A stretch of DNA of 64,000 bases from Larix kaempferi (taxonomy: Eukaryota > Streptophyta > Pinopsida > Pinales > Pinaceae). Positions within the stretch are counted from its first letter, which is position 1; each line of letters opens with the position of its first letter. Shown in pieces: positions 32,993-44,045 of this stretch. The notes under the pieces were generated by a model. The model worked only from the letters and a program-made list of their open reading frames with translations. It made no database searches and was not told where the DNA came from. Location: positions 3,489,501-3,553,500 of the forward strand of contig BSBM01000261.1 of NCBI GenBank assembly GCA_027924585.1, given 5' to 3'. Made by a program: the position numbers and the translations under genes.

Positions 32993-33478
32993 TCACTTCT
33001 TCCTCGAAGTGTCATCAATCTGAAGAACACACAGCCTCTCCCTGAAGTAATCGAACTTCACCTTGTCTAGTGGCTTCGTCAGCACATCTGCAATTTGCTT
33101 GTCCATCATAATATACAGGAGCTTCAAGGCTCCTCTCTGCGCCATATCCCTGATATAGTGATATTTGATCTCTATGTGTTTCGACCTGTCATGAAACACT
33201 GGGTTCTCGGACAGCTTCACACAACTCTGGTTATCACAAAAGATACCAGTAGCATCCAACAGGAGATCAAATAACTTAGACAGTAGCTTCTGTAGCCATA
33301 CTGCCTCACAACTAGCTGAACAGACTGCAACATACTCTGCCTCAGTTGTACTCAGTGCTACGTAGGACTGCATCCTATTAAACCAAGAGATCACACTTGA
33401 TCCCATACTGAAGCAGCACCCGTATGTGCTCTTCCTATCTGCAGCACTGCCAGCCCAATCTGAATCAACATAACCCTA
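32993..33478 (-). pseudogene. Copia B RNase H domain
   Basis: 137 open codons plus a shifted upstream part. STTEAEYVA and FCDNQSCVKL hold catalytic residues. KHIEIKYHYI and ADVLTKPLDKVKFDYFRE form the usual C-terminus of copia Pol. The preceding YVDSDWAGS block (about 33450-33475) is in another frame after a stop at about 33480. Longer and cleaner at the C-terminus than the copia A copy. Confidence 0.88.
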
Positions 33479-34240
33479 TAGGTTAAACTTTTGATTCGCT
33501 TCATACTTGAGCCCATAATCCACTGTACCCTTCAGGTACCTCAGAACATGCTTTACAGCAACCAGGTGAGCACTCCTCGGATCCGTTAGAAATTGGCTTA
33601 ATGTGTTCACCGCAAAGCAAATATCTATTCTCGTGTTCGTCAGGTACATCAAGGACCCAATCATCTGACGATACATAGAGACATCAACTAGCTCAGATGA
33701 AGCATCACAAAGAAGCTTCAGATTTGATGCCATAGGTGTGGCCATGGCCTTGCAATCCATCATCCCGAACCTCTTCAGGATCTCTACTGCATACTTCCCT
33801 TGTCCAAGGAAGATTCCATCTGCACTCTGCCACACCTCAATGCCAAAAACAAAATAGTGCATCATCCCCAAGTTCTCCATCTCGAACTCGGCAGCAAGCT
33901 TCCGCTGTGTGTCGGCAATCAATCTGCCATCTCCTGTTACAAACAGGTCATCCACATACAGGAGTAGAATCACAGGATTCCCTTCCTCAACCTTGTAGTA
34001 AAGGTTGGAATCTGCTTCACTCTTGGTAAATCCCAAACTGGATAGAAAGCTGTCTATCCTACCAAGTTCTGCACACATATATGACTACACCATTCAAGAG
34101 GGCTATCTTGAAATCCACCTGGTGTATCTTCTATTTCATCACTTTTATATTTCTCTATGCTGTCATCTGCAGCATGCTTGATCTGATAGTTCCATTTGGA
34201 AGTCACAACAGACTTCCCTTCAGCTCTTGGGACCACATCC
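33476..34240 (-). pseudogene. Copia B reverse transcriptase with internal deletions
   Basis: 200 open codons (33476-34078) with LLLYVDDLFVTGDG (YVDD), GIEVWQSADGIFLGQGKYAV, GSLMYLTNTRIDICFAVNTL and LRYLKGTVDYGLKYEANQ. Upstream (34054-34236) the RT start is present (VVTSKWNYQIKHAADD). Compared with copia A, two stretches are gone: one around the ETFAPV block and one from after the FLNG-type site to LKQAPRTW. The enzyme cannot be functional. Confidence 0.88.
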
Positions 34241-37200
34241 CAAACATCATTCTTTATGATCGACGGATCATGGCATTCTTCCTGTATCTTGGGAACTTCA
34301 ATATCTTCAATAGGTAAATTTGTTGCTTGAACAAATGTTGTAGTCCTTCTTTTATAGGTGAAGATATACGGTATTTTCTACAAAACAAGTTAAATTGCAT
34401 CATTAGAAACATCTCATAATTTTCAAACAAATTCTTACACATAAAGAAATATGTCATACAGTCATGCAATTATCTTAGCCAATGCTTCAATACAACATTT
34501 ATCCATGTTCCACAACTTTCTAGATGCCTTCCAGTCTTTACCAGAACATTGTTAAGAGTGTGCACAACTCCCAACATCTCATCAAAGAGGTTTCATTCTA
34601 GATAAGTAGCAATGGAATGTTGTACAGTGCCATAGGCCACTTACCCATCATATGCATATTAGTAGTATCTTGTTCATTAATGCAAATATGCAAAATACAT
34701 ATCCTAAGTCTAGGAACATAAGCATATGTATCATTGAACAATTTTATTTAAACAAACAAATATGTAAGAAGTGGTAATTAAAATACTTATCTTTGTTTGT
34801 TTGTTGGGTGGACTCCCTCTGAGTCTTTGCTTTCTTGTAGGAGCTGCTGAAGTAGCTTTTTCTACACCTTTCTGTTGTGGAATGAAGAAAGATGGTCAAC
34901 TCCCTCTGAATATCTGCATCCTTGCAGAAACTACTGAAGTGTGCTCCTTTGCTTTATTGCAGGAACAACTGGAGTGTGCTTCCTCTTGATCTTTGCTTCC
35001 TGGATTACCTGTCCTTGAACTTACATCCATCCTTAATCACTATGCATGCTTATTAGTATCATCATTGTGTTATCCTTAAGGTCTCATACATAATCACACA
35101 TTTATTAGTATAATCTTAATACTATCAAAACACAATAATCTTAAACATGTATAGTCATGATCATTCACAGATAATAAACATTAATATTCAAGGTTTCAGG
35201 GAAGTCTTCTTTTACTCATGCATATTCTTATTTGATCATAGGACTCTTCTGATTAGTTAAATCATCAATGCATAAACTCGTGATTACTCAAACCTATACA
35301 TTCATGATTCTTCTGGTTAGTCATATCATCAATTATGGTAAGAAACATAATATGCATACAACCATGACTATTCAAACCTATGACTTCATGAATAATCATT
35401 ATCAACAACACAACAATATAAGATCCTAACACAAGGTAGGATTCTAGCTCGATATAGGAAAAACATACTTGTATTAGCATGCTAGCTAGTTATGTCTAAC
35501 ATACCCGCATAATGTCTTCTGGTTCTCTTCAGTGACTTGTGCTAGTAACCTGCATGTCTCATAGGTTAACCATTGTAGGACCAAGTTATACATACCTCGA
35601 AAATAGATCTTATATGTGATCCATGACAATGGATGAATATTTGTCTTCATGTCACCATGATTATATGTTCTTGAAGTAGAACATGATTTGTCTTTCTTGG
35701 TGTACCTTTTATGTTAGCGAACAACATAAACCTCATACAACATCACAATGCATTAGTACATTCATAAGTGTCAAAACCTTAATCAATGAATATCTTCTAT
35801 TAAGGTGATACGACAAGTCTAGTAATTAATCAAGATTGTACTGTAATGATATGAAGACAAACATATGATAAACTTAACCATGAAACATACCTGTAAGCCA
35901 TACCTGTCAAGATTGCTTGTAATCTTCTTATGAAAGGCCTTAGCCTCATCTCCCTCTGAAACAGGAACTTCTTCACTTATGTAGGTGACCAATCCATCCT
36001 CTTCTAGGATTAACCCAATCCACTTGATTTGCAGGAACTAGATCTGGAGTTGTAATAGGGTTTGTCAGAGAAACCCAAAAAATTTAAACTTTGAATTTCA
36101 AACTTCTGAAAGGATAGAAATATGCGCCTTGATGAGCTGATCAAGCTGGTATATTCAGAATTTGAAAACTGCAAAGTTTCACTCCTCAATTTTGCCTTTG
36201 AAACTTTCTGATTCACTAGACGTGACCTCAAACTAGGGTTTGATGAAGCCCACTCTTTTTCCCAATCAAAAGGTTTTATCCAAATCTCTAAGCTTCTATT
36301 TTTATGAGGAGCTTCCAGCTGTGGTCACAGATTTCAAAAATTTCCATTTTTTTTTTTTTTTGCAGAAGCCCTAATTTTCCACTTTTCTTATCAAAGTCCC
36401 GAACTAGGGTCTGATCAAGCACGACCTTCTGCCCAACCAAAAATTCTGATCTTGGTCTCTAAATTTCGATTTTGATAAGTAGAATTCAGCCATGGTCTCC
36501 GATTACAAAAATTCCAACTTTCCCCAAAGCCCTAAATTCCGGAAGCCATGAATGAAGGTGCTCAAAAATAATTCTGATTTGACAGAAATATGTACCTGAT
36601 TGTTTCTGGTGAAACTCTGAACTTTTTGATCCACAGGGTCTGAAACATTTTCTTCAGATAGCCCGACCTGTTATCTTTCCATCCCGACAGGTCTGACCTC
36701 AATTGGATTCTCTGAGAGAGAGTTATGCCAAGTGTCGCAATGTGACCTGTTTATGGGATAATACAGGAGAGTGAAGTTGTACGACGTGCCACGTGTCACT
36801 GGTTCAACATTGGCATCTGAACATTTTTCCTGAGATAGGCTGACCTGTTATATTTCCATCCTGACAGGTCTGACCTCAATTGGATTCTCTGAGAGAGAGT
36901 TATGCCCAGTGTCGCAACATGACCTGTTTATGGTATAATACAGGAGAGCGAACTTGTACAACATTCCACGTGTCACTGGTTCAACTTCGGCCTCTGAAAT
37001 TTTTTATTCTGAGATAGTACAGTCTATGTACTACCTGTCACTTTTTACGAAATTTCATTTGGAGCTTCCTATCCCAGGTTATGACCTTTTTCCCAAGGTC
37101 ACCTGATTTTGACTCAGATCTGGAAGAGGCAGAAACCCTATATTTTACAGATCATAAATCACAAAGTACAACGAATTAAAGGTTTTCCTTTGGACACAAG

Positions 37201-37368
37201 GTACATGGGGATCTGATCTTTGACCTGTAAAAGTTTCAAATCCGAAACCTTAGCCAAAACAGATTTATAGTGAAAGGTGCTACGATGACTGCTTTTTTCT
37301 ATATCAAGCCCTAGCAACATAAGTGCAACAAGTGTCATACATGCCATATCATGCCTTCTTTTAGGCTA
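34241..37368 (-). other. Copia B 5' noncoding region
   Basis: About 3.1 kb, collinear with copia A 14841-17700. At 36690-36990 a roughly 190-bp segment with GGATTCTCTGAGAGAGAGTT and AGTGTCGCAACATGACCTG is duplicated in tandem; copia A has a single copy. A run of about 17 T lies at 36347-36362. No coding motif is seen. Confidence 0.75.
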
Positions 37369-37380
37369 GCTCTGATACCA
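37369..37380 (-). promoter_or_regulatory. Copia B primer binding site, initiator tRNA-Met
   Basis: TGGTATCAGAGC on the - strand, directly adjoining the 5' LTR. This is the standard plant copia primer site and is intact. Confidence 0.96.
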
Positions 37381-37977
37381 TGTTAAATTTTCAGAATTTA
37401 CTTCAATCTGATCTAGGATTTTAACTGAGAGAACAACATGTACAACATATCTACAGCATATCAATCATGGACACAATAATGCAAGCACATAAGAGACACA
37501 GATTTTACTTGGGGAAAACCATAAAGGTGAAAAATCCCAATAACTTCCTCAGAGATAGATAGAGCAATGATACAAACAGAATATAAGAGATAGTCTTCTC
37601 CTAGCAGCAGAGCCTCCTCCACAAGTGCGCCACTCTCCCAAGTGTGAGTGAGAGAATAGAATGTGTAAAATGAGAGAGACACACTCTATTTATACACTAA
37701 CTTGACTTGAGCTTTACTCAACTAGGTCGACCTCAACTTAACCACTTAACATAATGCTGACTGGGCCGACCCCCATTAGGGTGGTCTAATAACCCTTTGA
37801 CCCACATGACTTATACAAGGCCGACCCCAACAAAATGGTCTAATAAACCATCAAGTATAAGTTACGACACTTACAATATAAATGACGACATTTCCGTATA
37901 GAGGAATAATAACATCTCTATAGGAATATAATATACATATATGTGAAATACATTCTGAAGTTACATATACATCAACA
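37381..37977 (-). repeat. 5' LTR of copia B
   Basis: 597 bp with TATA box (GTATAAATAG on -) at 37686-37695. Ends TGTTAAATTT and ATCAACA on the + strand. Confidence 0.94.
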
Positions 37978-37982
37978 GCTCT

Positions 37983-39294
37983 TTCTGCCAAGCCTGTCAA
38001 CTCAAAGTGCTCATATCCCTTCCTATTCATCTCCTTTCTCCTTTCAGAAATTAAATGATGGAGGTCATAGTTCATTTCATCCTTGGATGGGAACCCTAGG
38101 TCACCCATCACTCTTTCAATGCTTGGGAGGGCTGCTCTGCTTTTTACAATGAAGGAACCCAAGGTCCAGGGTAAATTGATATCAGATGTCTTCTTGTCAT
38201 CTGAGAAATGGTCACACTCTACTTTCAGCTTTTTCCTTATGAATTCTAAGTTGAGCACTATGGGGGTTAAGAAGGCGGGGAGCACATATGGGGCATGTGA
38301 AAAACCATAAACTATGATTACTATTCCATGCTGTAGTAAAAACCAATCCCCAACCCTCTTCTCCATGGATGGATGCAGTATCCCTCATCTCTGGTAGCAC
38401 CTTAGGTAGCTTCTTCTGGAAAAAGATGAAATAAACCTCTTCCATTAGGTCATTCATGAAAGTTTTGAAGTCTGAGTACATTTCCTTTGTGAGCCGCAAC
38501 TCTAGTACTTGCAAGTTTTCCTCAGTTGCAGCTAGGAAAATTTTTAACAGGTAGGATTGGAACCTGAAAGCCCTGGTTTTAGGGAACTCAATGAGCTGGG
38601 AATGGATATTTTCTGCTAGGGCTTCATCAAATTTCAGGCATGCACACTAGGTGGGTGAATTTGGGTCTACAGGCTCAATGGGACATGTGCTCAGGACAAG
38701 CATTAGACTAATTAAGGGTTCTGTTATGTATTGGTCATTATCTAGCCCTAAGAACTGAGCTATCATGGAGATGACACACTTGGATTCTTCTTTAAACATG
38801 TCGGCCTTGCCAGGGAAAAGTGAGCCTGGGAAAGAGGTATTGGGTCGGAGGGATGCATAGTAAAAAATTTGTTTAAGGTCAGCTGGGACTTGCCTGAAAA
38901 ACTGGATTAGGGATTCCATTTGGTAATTCTGGGCTTTCTAACATAACTCTTGGGGGATGGCAAGGGCCCTCCTAATAGTCTGGGCATTCACATAGCACAT
39001 GATTTTAGATTTTGAAGCATCCATGACTGCCCTCCGTTCTAGGGAATAATGGTCGGTGCACCAATCTACGAATTCTGGGCAACTGGGGGTCTGGCTAGTG
39101 GTGAATAGGTGGAAAAAAGAATGGAAAACCTTGTGGACATCCACCTTCCTAGCTCTTTTAACTTCTAAACTCTTCTTAGCCATCTCCAAGAAATTGTTTA
39201 TTAACATGGTATCATAGACATCACGGTCCTTGTCTTCTAGCAGGTCGCTTACTTTCAAAGGTCCGAAACCTAGGGATTCTAAAACTCCGACCAT
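37983..39294 (-). pseudogene. Element C large protein, N-terminal half
   Basis: - strand pieces 38938-39294 (starts MVGVLESLGFGPLKVSDLLE), 38647-38919, 38212-38640 and 37983-38366. FVDWCTDHYSLERRAVMD and TIRRALAIP align by spacing with VIGWILQHADAEGRVIND and LTAAYRFP in the element D protein, the best evidence that C and D encode one family. Further parts include LIQFFRQVPADLKQIFYYAS and FRFQSYLLKIFLAATEENLQ. The half ends in HFELTGLAERA exactly at the copia B insertion. About three stops and one frame change interrupt it. The joined length would be about 1,100 residues, close to D. Confidence 0.7.
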
Positions 39295-40423
39295 TTAAAT
39301 AAATTGGGGTGCATGCAGATGGCCTACCTTGTCAATTGATAGCTGGTGGAGATTCTAAGCTTCTGGTTGGGTGGTTGATTTTGCACGATTCGCTCCTTTC
39401 ATTTTCTAATGCACTCAGGACAGATGGGATGCGAATCTCCGTACAGGTGGGAATTTTATATAAAAAAACCTTCCATATCACCTTAACAGCTACGTCGGTG
39501 ATAAAAACACGTTAGCCATCTATTCATGCTGATCCCCCATGGATCTCGACCATCCGAAGATGCGGCCCTCTACTGGGTTTGCAAATCTGGAGCCCAACGA
39601 TTTTCGCACAAGTAATATTTGCAAACAACCTTTGAACCGTAGATCTTCCTCTCGCGAGATCCGAGCCGTCGGAACGTGCGAAACTTTAACAAAAGTTCGC
39701 AAATTTGCATTGCGACCCGTTTCGCGCATGTTCAATTGTGAACAAATTTATGACCGTTGATCTGCGCCTCCTTGCATCTGCGCCATCGATCACCTTTAGA
39801 CCTGTCCACTGACTAGCACCCCGCCCGCCTTTAAGTGACCACCAACTTGTTTGGCGATGGAAGATTATGGTCGTAGATCTTTACCACTTCTAATCTAATC
39901 CGTCCATATGTGCTTTTACATGCTGCTGGCGCGCTTCTCTGCTATTAAACTTCCGATCACCATTAAACCTTGTATTTTTTTATATTCGACTCTACTATCC
40001 TCTATGACTTACTATGCTTGATATCTGTTATTTTCCAGTATGGTAAACAAGCAGCTCATATTATTTTTGCTTACTGTGGTTTTTTTACTTTTGGAAAGTT
40101 ATTGATGAAAACTGTTAAGGATTAGATTGAAGAAGGAATATCTTGCATGTGGATCATTTCTGCACTCAAAGTGACTTATGAGAATCCTATACATTGGGTA
40201 TTTTCCCTGCATTAAGATTTGGTAAGCATTAACATTTTGTTGAAATCATGGTTGTGTAATAGTTAATTTATTGACCACCTTACAAATTGGGGTGTATCAT
40301 ATGATATTTGTATAAGATGTACTTTATAATTGTATAAATGGTAACTGAAAGGATATTTCTACTATTTATTTGTGCTACATCTTTTAGAATGGGAAACATA
40401 TTAACTTTGATTTTGACTTTGGG
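39295..40423. other. Element C promoter side and unassigned CACTA interior
   Basis: 39300-39960 is mixed-composition, promoter-like sequence with a - strand TATA candidate at about 39452-39463 and GATC-rich words (GAGCCGTCGGAA, ACCGTTGATC) common in plant element promoters. 39960-40423 is A/T-rich and shows no coding motif; it may be intron of the captured mutase fragment. Confidence 0.4.
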
Positions 40424-40579
40424 TGAAGAGAAAAATTAGTGGATTATGCTCTTGCCTCTAGAAAAATATAAGAGGGAGAAGGGTTTAAATACATTAAGGA
40501 GTCCTTTGAAAATGGAACACTTCATCTCATTGGCGTTTTGAGTGATGGTGGTGTTCATTCGTGATTAGATCAGTTGCAG
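40424..40579 (+). pseudogene. Captured exon of cofactor-independent phosphoglycerate mutase
   Basis: Reading frame from about 40424: REKLVDYALASRKI, stop, EGEGFKYIKESFENGTLH, LIGVLSDGGVHS, stop, LDQLQ, then a GTATTC donor at 40580. This matches the plant 2,3-bisphosphoglycerate-independent phosphoglycerate mutase segment around AKLVDxALASG, KYIKESF and LSDGGVHSRLDQLQ. That enzyme interconverts 3- and 2-phosphoglycerate in glycolysis. Two stops (TAT to TAA type and CGA to TGA) make it a pseudogene. It lies on the + strand inside the CACTA element, right of element C. No neighbouring exon of the gene is found. Recognition rests on remembered family motifs. Confidence 0.8.
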
Positions 40580-41117
40580 GTATTCTATATCTATAAATGC
40601 ATTATTATGAGTTGATCTTAGAAAAGCTTATAGATTTATCCGTGCTATGCAATTTTTAATCTTTGTATTTATGCATCCTATAGTTGAATGCTATTTATAT
40701 CACCAGACTGGATTGAGTTGGGTCTAAATATGTTATAATTGTAGAACCCATTGATCTACTGACATAAATTTTAAGAGAAGGCTACTCTTAGATGGATCCA
40801 TCAAGCAACCATTAGAAAAGATGCTTGTTCTTATCCATGAATACTTGAAATTCTAGTTAGATGTTCACTTCATGAGTGTGTGTATGAACTTGAATGCCAA
40901 CTTTGTCCTGCAAAATGTTTCTATATTACTGTTTTATTTATTGAATCAATGCTGCATATGAAACCTTTCAAGTTCAGCCAACTTATAATGTCGGATCCAT
41001 TCAAACTACTTTCTTAGGTTTTTCGAGTCATAAACAATGTTGGGATTATTAGTCTTTTCTTAGAATTACAAATGATGCAATCTTGGTTTTAATATTGCCC
41101 CTTTCGCCAATTCTTAA
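40580..41117. other. A/T-rich stretch, no gene seen
   Basis: Intron-like A/T-rich sequence between the mutase exon and the tRNA-like unit. No open frame or repeat of note. Confidence 0.5.
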
Positions 41118-41189
41118 AGGGTTCTAGCTCAATGGTAGAGCGCCTACTTTACAAGCAGAAGGTTGAAGGTTCGATTCCTTAGTGCCCTA
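41118..41189 (+). tRNA. tRNA-like sequence, anticodon UAC (Val-type), probably a pseudogene
   Basis: 72 bases fold as a cloverleaf: acceptor AGGGTTC with GTGCCCT (one G-U, one T-T), D-stem GCTC with GAGC, anticodon loop TTTACAA (TAC) on a stem with two mismatches, and T-stem GAAGG with CCTTA around TTCGATT (one mismatch). The internal pol III boxes TAGCTCAATGG and GGTTCGATTCC are well kept. The AGGG start, TAC anticodon and CCCTA end resemble organellar or bacterial-type tRNA-Val rather than plant nuclear tRNA-Val. No CCA is encoded. Stem mismatches suggest decay or a pol III promoter head. Confidence 0.55.
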
Positions 41190-41229
41190 ATGATATTGCA
41201 ATATTGATGTTTAAATAAAATATATTTTA

Positions 41230-42442
41230 TTATGATTTATTATGGCTACGAGGGGGGTTCTAAACTGACTTCATATGTCACTACGAGGGGAGTTCATAAC
41301 CTCCCCCAAAGGTTTGTAAAGCGTTTTAGGGGCGATTTTGAACCGCCTCCATAGGTACCTATGAGGGGGTTTTATAACCACCCCCAAATGTTTGTAAAGA
41401 GTTTTAGGGATTTATAACTGCCTCCGTAGGTACCTACGATGGGGGTTTATAACTGCCCCCAAATGTTTGTAAAGAGTTTTAGGGGGGGGGGGGTTGAACT
41501 GCCTCCGTAGGTACCTACTAGGGGGGTTTATAACCGCCCCCAAATGTTTGCAAAGAGTTTTAGGGGTTTTTTGAACCGCCTTCGTAGGTACCTACGAGGG
41601 GGGTTTGTAACCGCCCCAAATGTTTGTAAAGAGTTTTAGGGGGGGGTTTGAACCGCCTCCGTAGGTACCTACGAGGGGGGTTTAAAACCACCCCCAAATG
41701 TTTATAAAGAGTTTTAGGGGGGGGGTTTAACCGCCTCTGTAGGTACCTACGAGGGGGGTTTAAAACCACCCACAAAGTTTTTTAATAAAGACTTTTAAGG
41801 GAGATTCAAAACCTCTCCCATAGGTACCTACGAGGGGGTTTATATCCACCCCTTAAAAGTGACTTTTGGCAGGGGGGGTTAGAACTTCCACCAAAAGTCA
41901 CTTTAGGGGTGGTTTTGATCTCTTCCAGAACTGCCCCTAAAAGTCAAAAATTTTAGCGTCGGTGTTATTAGGGGCGGTTTTCTAAAGACCGCCCACAAAA
42001 GTAACTTTTGGAGGCGGAAGGCAACCGCCCCCAAAAGTCCAAAAGTGACTTTTGGGCGGGGGTGGTTTAGAACCGCCCCTAAAAGTCACTTTTGGGGGCG
42101 GTTCTAAACCCCCCCCAAAAAAGTGTCTTTTGGTGGCGGTTCTGAACCCCCCCCCAAAAGTGTCTTTTGGTGGCGGTTCTGAACCACCCACAAAAATCAC
42201 TTTGGGGGGGGTTTAGAACTGCCCCCAAAAGTGACTTTTGCGGGTGGTTTAGAACCGCCTCCAAAAGTCACTTTTAGGGGCAGTTTTGATCTCTTCCAGA
42301 ACCGCCCCTAAAGTCAAAACTTTTAGCATTGGTGCTATTAGGGGCGGTTCTGGAAAGACTACCTCCAAAGCCAAAACCACCCCCAAAAGTCACTTTTGGA
42401 GGCAGAAAACAACCGCCCCTAAATGTCAAATTTGTTGTAGTG
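41230..42442. repeat. CACTA subterminal repeat block and right terminus
   Basis: Part one (41240-41860) is about seven tandem units of roughly 78 bp, each with GTAGGTACCTACGAGG, TTTATAACCGCCCCC and AAATGTTTGTAAAGAG words. Part two (41860-42430) is a mesh of inverted words such as GGGGGCGGTT with AACCGCCCCC and AAAAGTGACTTTTGG. The block ends in the CACTACAACAAA terminus at 42442. In CACTA elements such arrays bind the element-encoded proteins. The open frames inside are repeat artefacts. Confidence 0.85.
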
Positions 42443-42445
42443 TAA

Positions 42446-43318
42446 CATTCTGGTGACTCTGCTGGGGACAATCTCTGGTTTTCACGGTATAAAATCAGAC
42501 CTATGAGGGTGAACAGAGAGTTTGAGGTTCCAAGGTTGTATCATTTTCCCTGGTGACTCCAACTTAAATTCTGGCGATTCCATTGGAGATCGAGCTTACT
42601 TCAAAGGATTTGTATCAGATCAAAGTTGATTACTGAGGGTGAATAGTAGTCAGACGCCAAGAGGATCTTGCATTATTCTCATGGCGAGTCCATCATTCTA
42701 ATCAGAGAACCCCTATGAGAAAGTCTGGCTCCCAGGAGAATACCTACAAGAAGTCATCCAGATCCTGAGCTACCAAAAGTTACTTCAGACCTAGAGAAGG
42801 TCATCAAGAAAGCAAAGAGAATCCAGGTAGGTATTTCTCTATTAGCTAGGTCCTTTTCTTTACCTAAGAAAGAGGCATATATTATAGAAAGTGTCCCTCC
42901 AAGTTTAAGGACTTAGTCTTCCCCATTCAGATCTAGGTCTGAGACTGATCTAAGGGAAACCTTGTTTAACCAAAGAAAATTGTAGAGACATTTCCTGAGT
43001 GCATTGTGGGAAAATTTACAAGCCTCGGAAGAAACTAGTGGCATGTCTCCCTTCGCTAAAGCTACTAGCAAAAATACCCACGTCCTGAGTACTCCTTTTG
43101 CTACTTCTAAAACCTCCTCTGCTACCAAGAAAAAACTAAGAGCCATGGCTGCCAGATTTGCCCCTCTAGCCCTCCCAGCCAATCTTGATGACCTAACTGT
43201 CGTTCCGGGCTTTGGTTTGTTTCTTCTCTTCTCTCCACACCCAGGAAAAACCATTCATGACTTATGATGTCCATCGGCCATACGATGAGCTCCTGCCCTC
43301 GCACATCAGGGGGCAATC
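42446..43318 (+). mobile_element. Gypsy remnant G: LTR tail, primer site and short internal region
   Basis: Directly after the CACTA end come the last bases of an LTR (TAACA, partly shared with the TAA duplication), then TTC and TGGTGACTCTGCTGGGGAC at 42452-42470, a plant gypsy-type primer site. The 860-bp internal part holds a possible gag scrap (43004-43195, SPFAKATSKNTHVLSTPFAT). From about 43197 to 43318 it is near identical to 54780-54900 of element F, including the purine tract CATCAGGGGGCAATC. The CACTA element evidently inserted into this LTR. Confidence 0.75.
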
Positions 43319-44045
43319 TGTTAACACCCAAAAAGTGTTCACTACCTCATCTACCACATTATATGGCTCATTTGTCCATTTTCCTACCATATTTCCCTTA
43401 AAATCTCAAAAAATCCCATTAAAAAGCCTCCAAAAGGCCACAAAACCCTTTAAATAGCCTAAAAAAGGCTAAAAAAACCCCTTTTTCCTCCAAAAATATC
43501 CAAAATTCCTCAAAAATAGCAAAAATCCCCTAAAAAGGGAATAAAAAATATAAAATAATGAAGAAAAGGAGGAAAAAACCTTATACAGCTGCCCTAAACC
43601 ATGTGTTTCCTAAAACCATGGGTCAGCACTCCACCACCAAAAAACTATAAATAGGTGATGGAGATCCCTTATTTCACATCCACAATCAAGTATACCCTTA
43701 CTCTGCCAAAATCTCTCTCGAAACCCTAGTTCACCATTGAACTACTTTCACCTTGAGAGCCCCTTTTGGCCCATTTCCACCATTGGAGAAAGAGAAGGAG
43801 CACATTGGAGCTTGGAGCAACCCTCTTGGACATTGCAAGGAGCTTCATCAACCTTCACATTGAAGGTAATATTAATACAAAACCCTTGTTTACAAATTGT
43901 TGTTTATTTTTCATGCATGTGTTTTAGATTAGTTTTCATTTCTGTTTTAGCTTAATTATTTACATTTACTGAACTGCTACTAAGGAGTCCATTCTCCTTA
44001 GTAGGTGCTCATTTTGCACAAGCTAGGGGTAAAACCCTAGCTACA
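43319..44045 (+). repeat. Gypsy LTR, shared by remnant G (3') and element F (5')
   Basis: 727 bp, TGTTAACACC to CCCTAGCTACA. The TATA box CTATAAATAG is at 43645-43654. It nearly matches 54901-55646; the main difference is a 19-20 bp segment (AAGGCCTAAAATGCCTCC) present only in the right copy, which suggests recent insertion. Confidence 0.92.

Larger units (their letters stand above)
30911..37977 (-). mobile_element. Ty1/copia element B inside element C
   Basis: 7,067 bp, flanked by GCTCT at 30906-30910 and 37978-37982. Same family and orientation as copia A. 3' LTR 30911-31545, purine tract 31546-31556, hairpin-rich 3' noncoding part 31557-32990, RNase H and RT fragments 32993-34240, a 3.1-kb noncoding 5' part, an intact primer site 37369-37380 and 5' LTR 37381-37977. 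As in A, Gag, protease and integrase are absent, and RT has two further internal deletions. Confidence 0.95.
28479..39480 (-). mobile_element. Element C, decayed relative of D, split by copia B; ends approximate
   Basis: The core is a - strand gene in two halves (39294-37983 and 30905-28898) that rejoin when copia B and one GCTCT are removed. The left end is placed at TGTAAGACTAATGACAC (28479). There the - strand shows a TATA box (CTATAAATAC at about 28617-28626), an AATAAA-type signal (about 28536-28545) and a CTTACA end, as in an LTR. The right end is not clear. TTTATATAAAAT on the - strand at about 39452-39463 is a promoter candidate 160 bases before the gene start. I found no matching repeat or target duplication for the two ends. 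Confidence 0.45.
1..42442 (+). mobile_element. CACTA (En/Spm) DNA transposon, left end outside window, heavily interrupted
   Basis: The Tnp2 gene on the + strand starts at the left edge and the right terminus is at 42442. There the + strand reads TTTGTTGTAGTG, the inverse of a CACTACAACAAA end. The bases TAA at 42443-42445 would be the right copy of the usual 3-bp target duplication; the left copy lies outside the window. A subterminal block of repeated GGGGCGGTT-type units precedes the end, as is usual for this superfamily. Copia A, element C and, inside C, copia B interrupt the element. Assigning the Tnp2 gene and the 42442 terminus to one element is an inference from shared orientation and the lack of any other CACTA end between them. 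Confidence 0.75.

Noticed and set aside
41560-42471. Gly/Pro-rich open frames in the CACTA subterminal block
   Set aside because: Products of the repeat itself (GGGGGCGGTT words), present in several frames and both strands.
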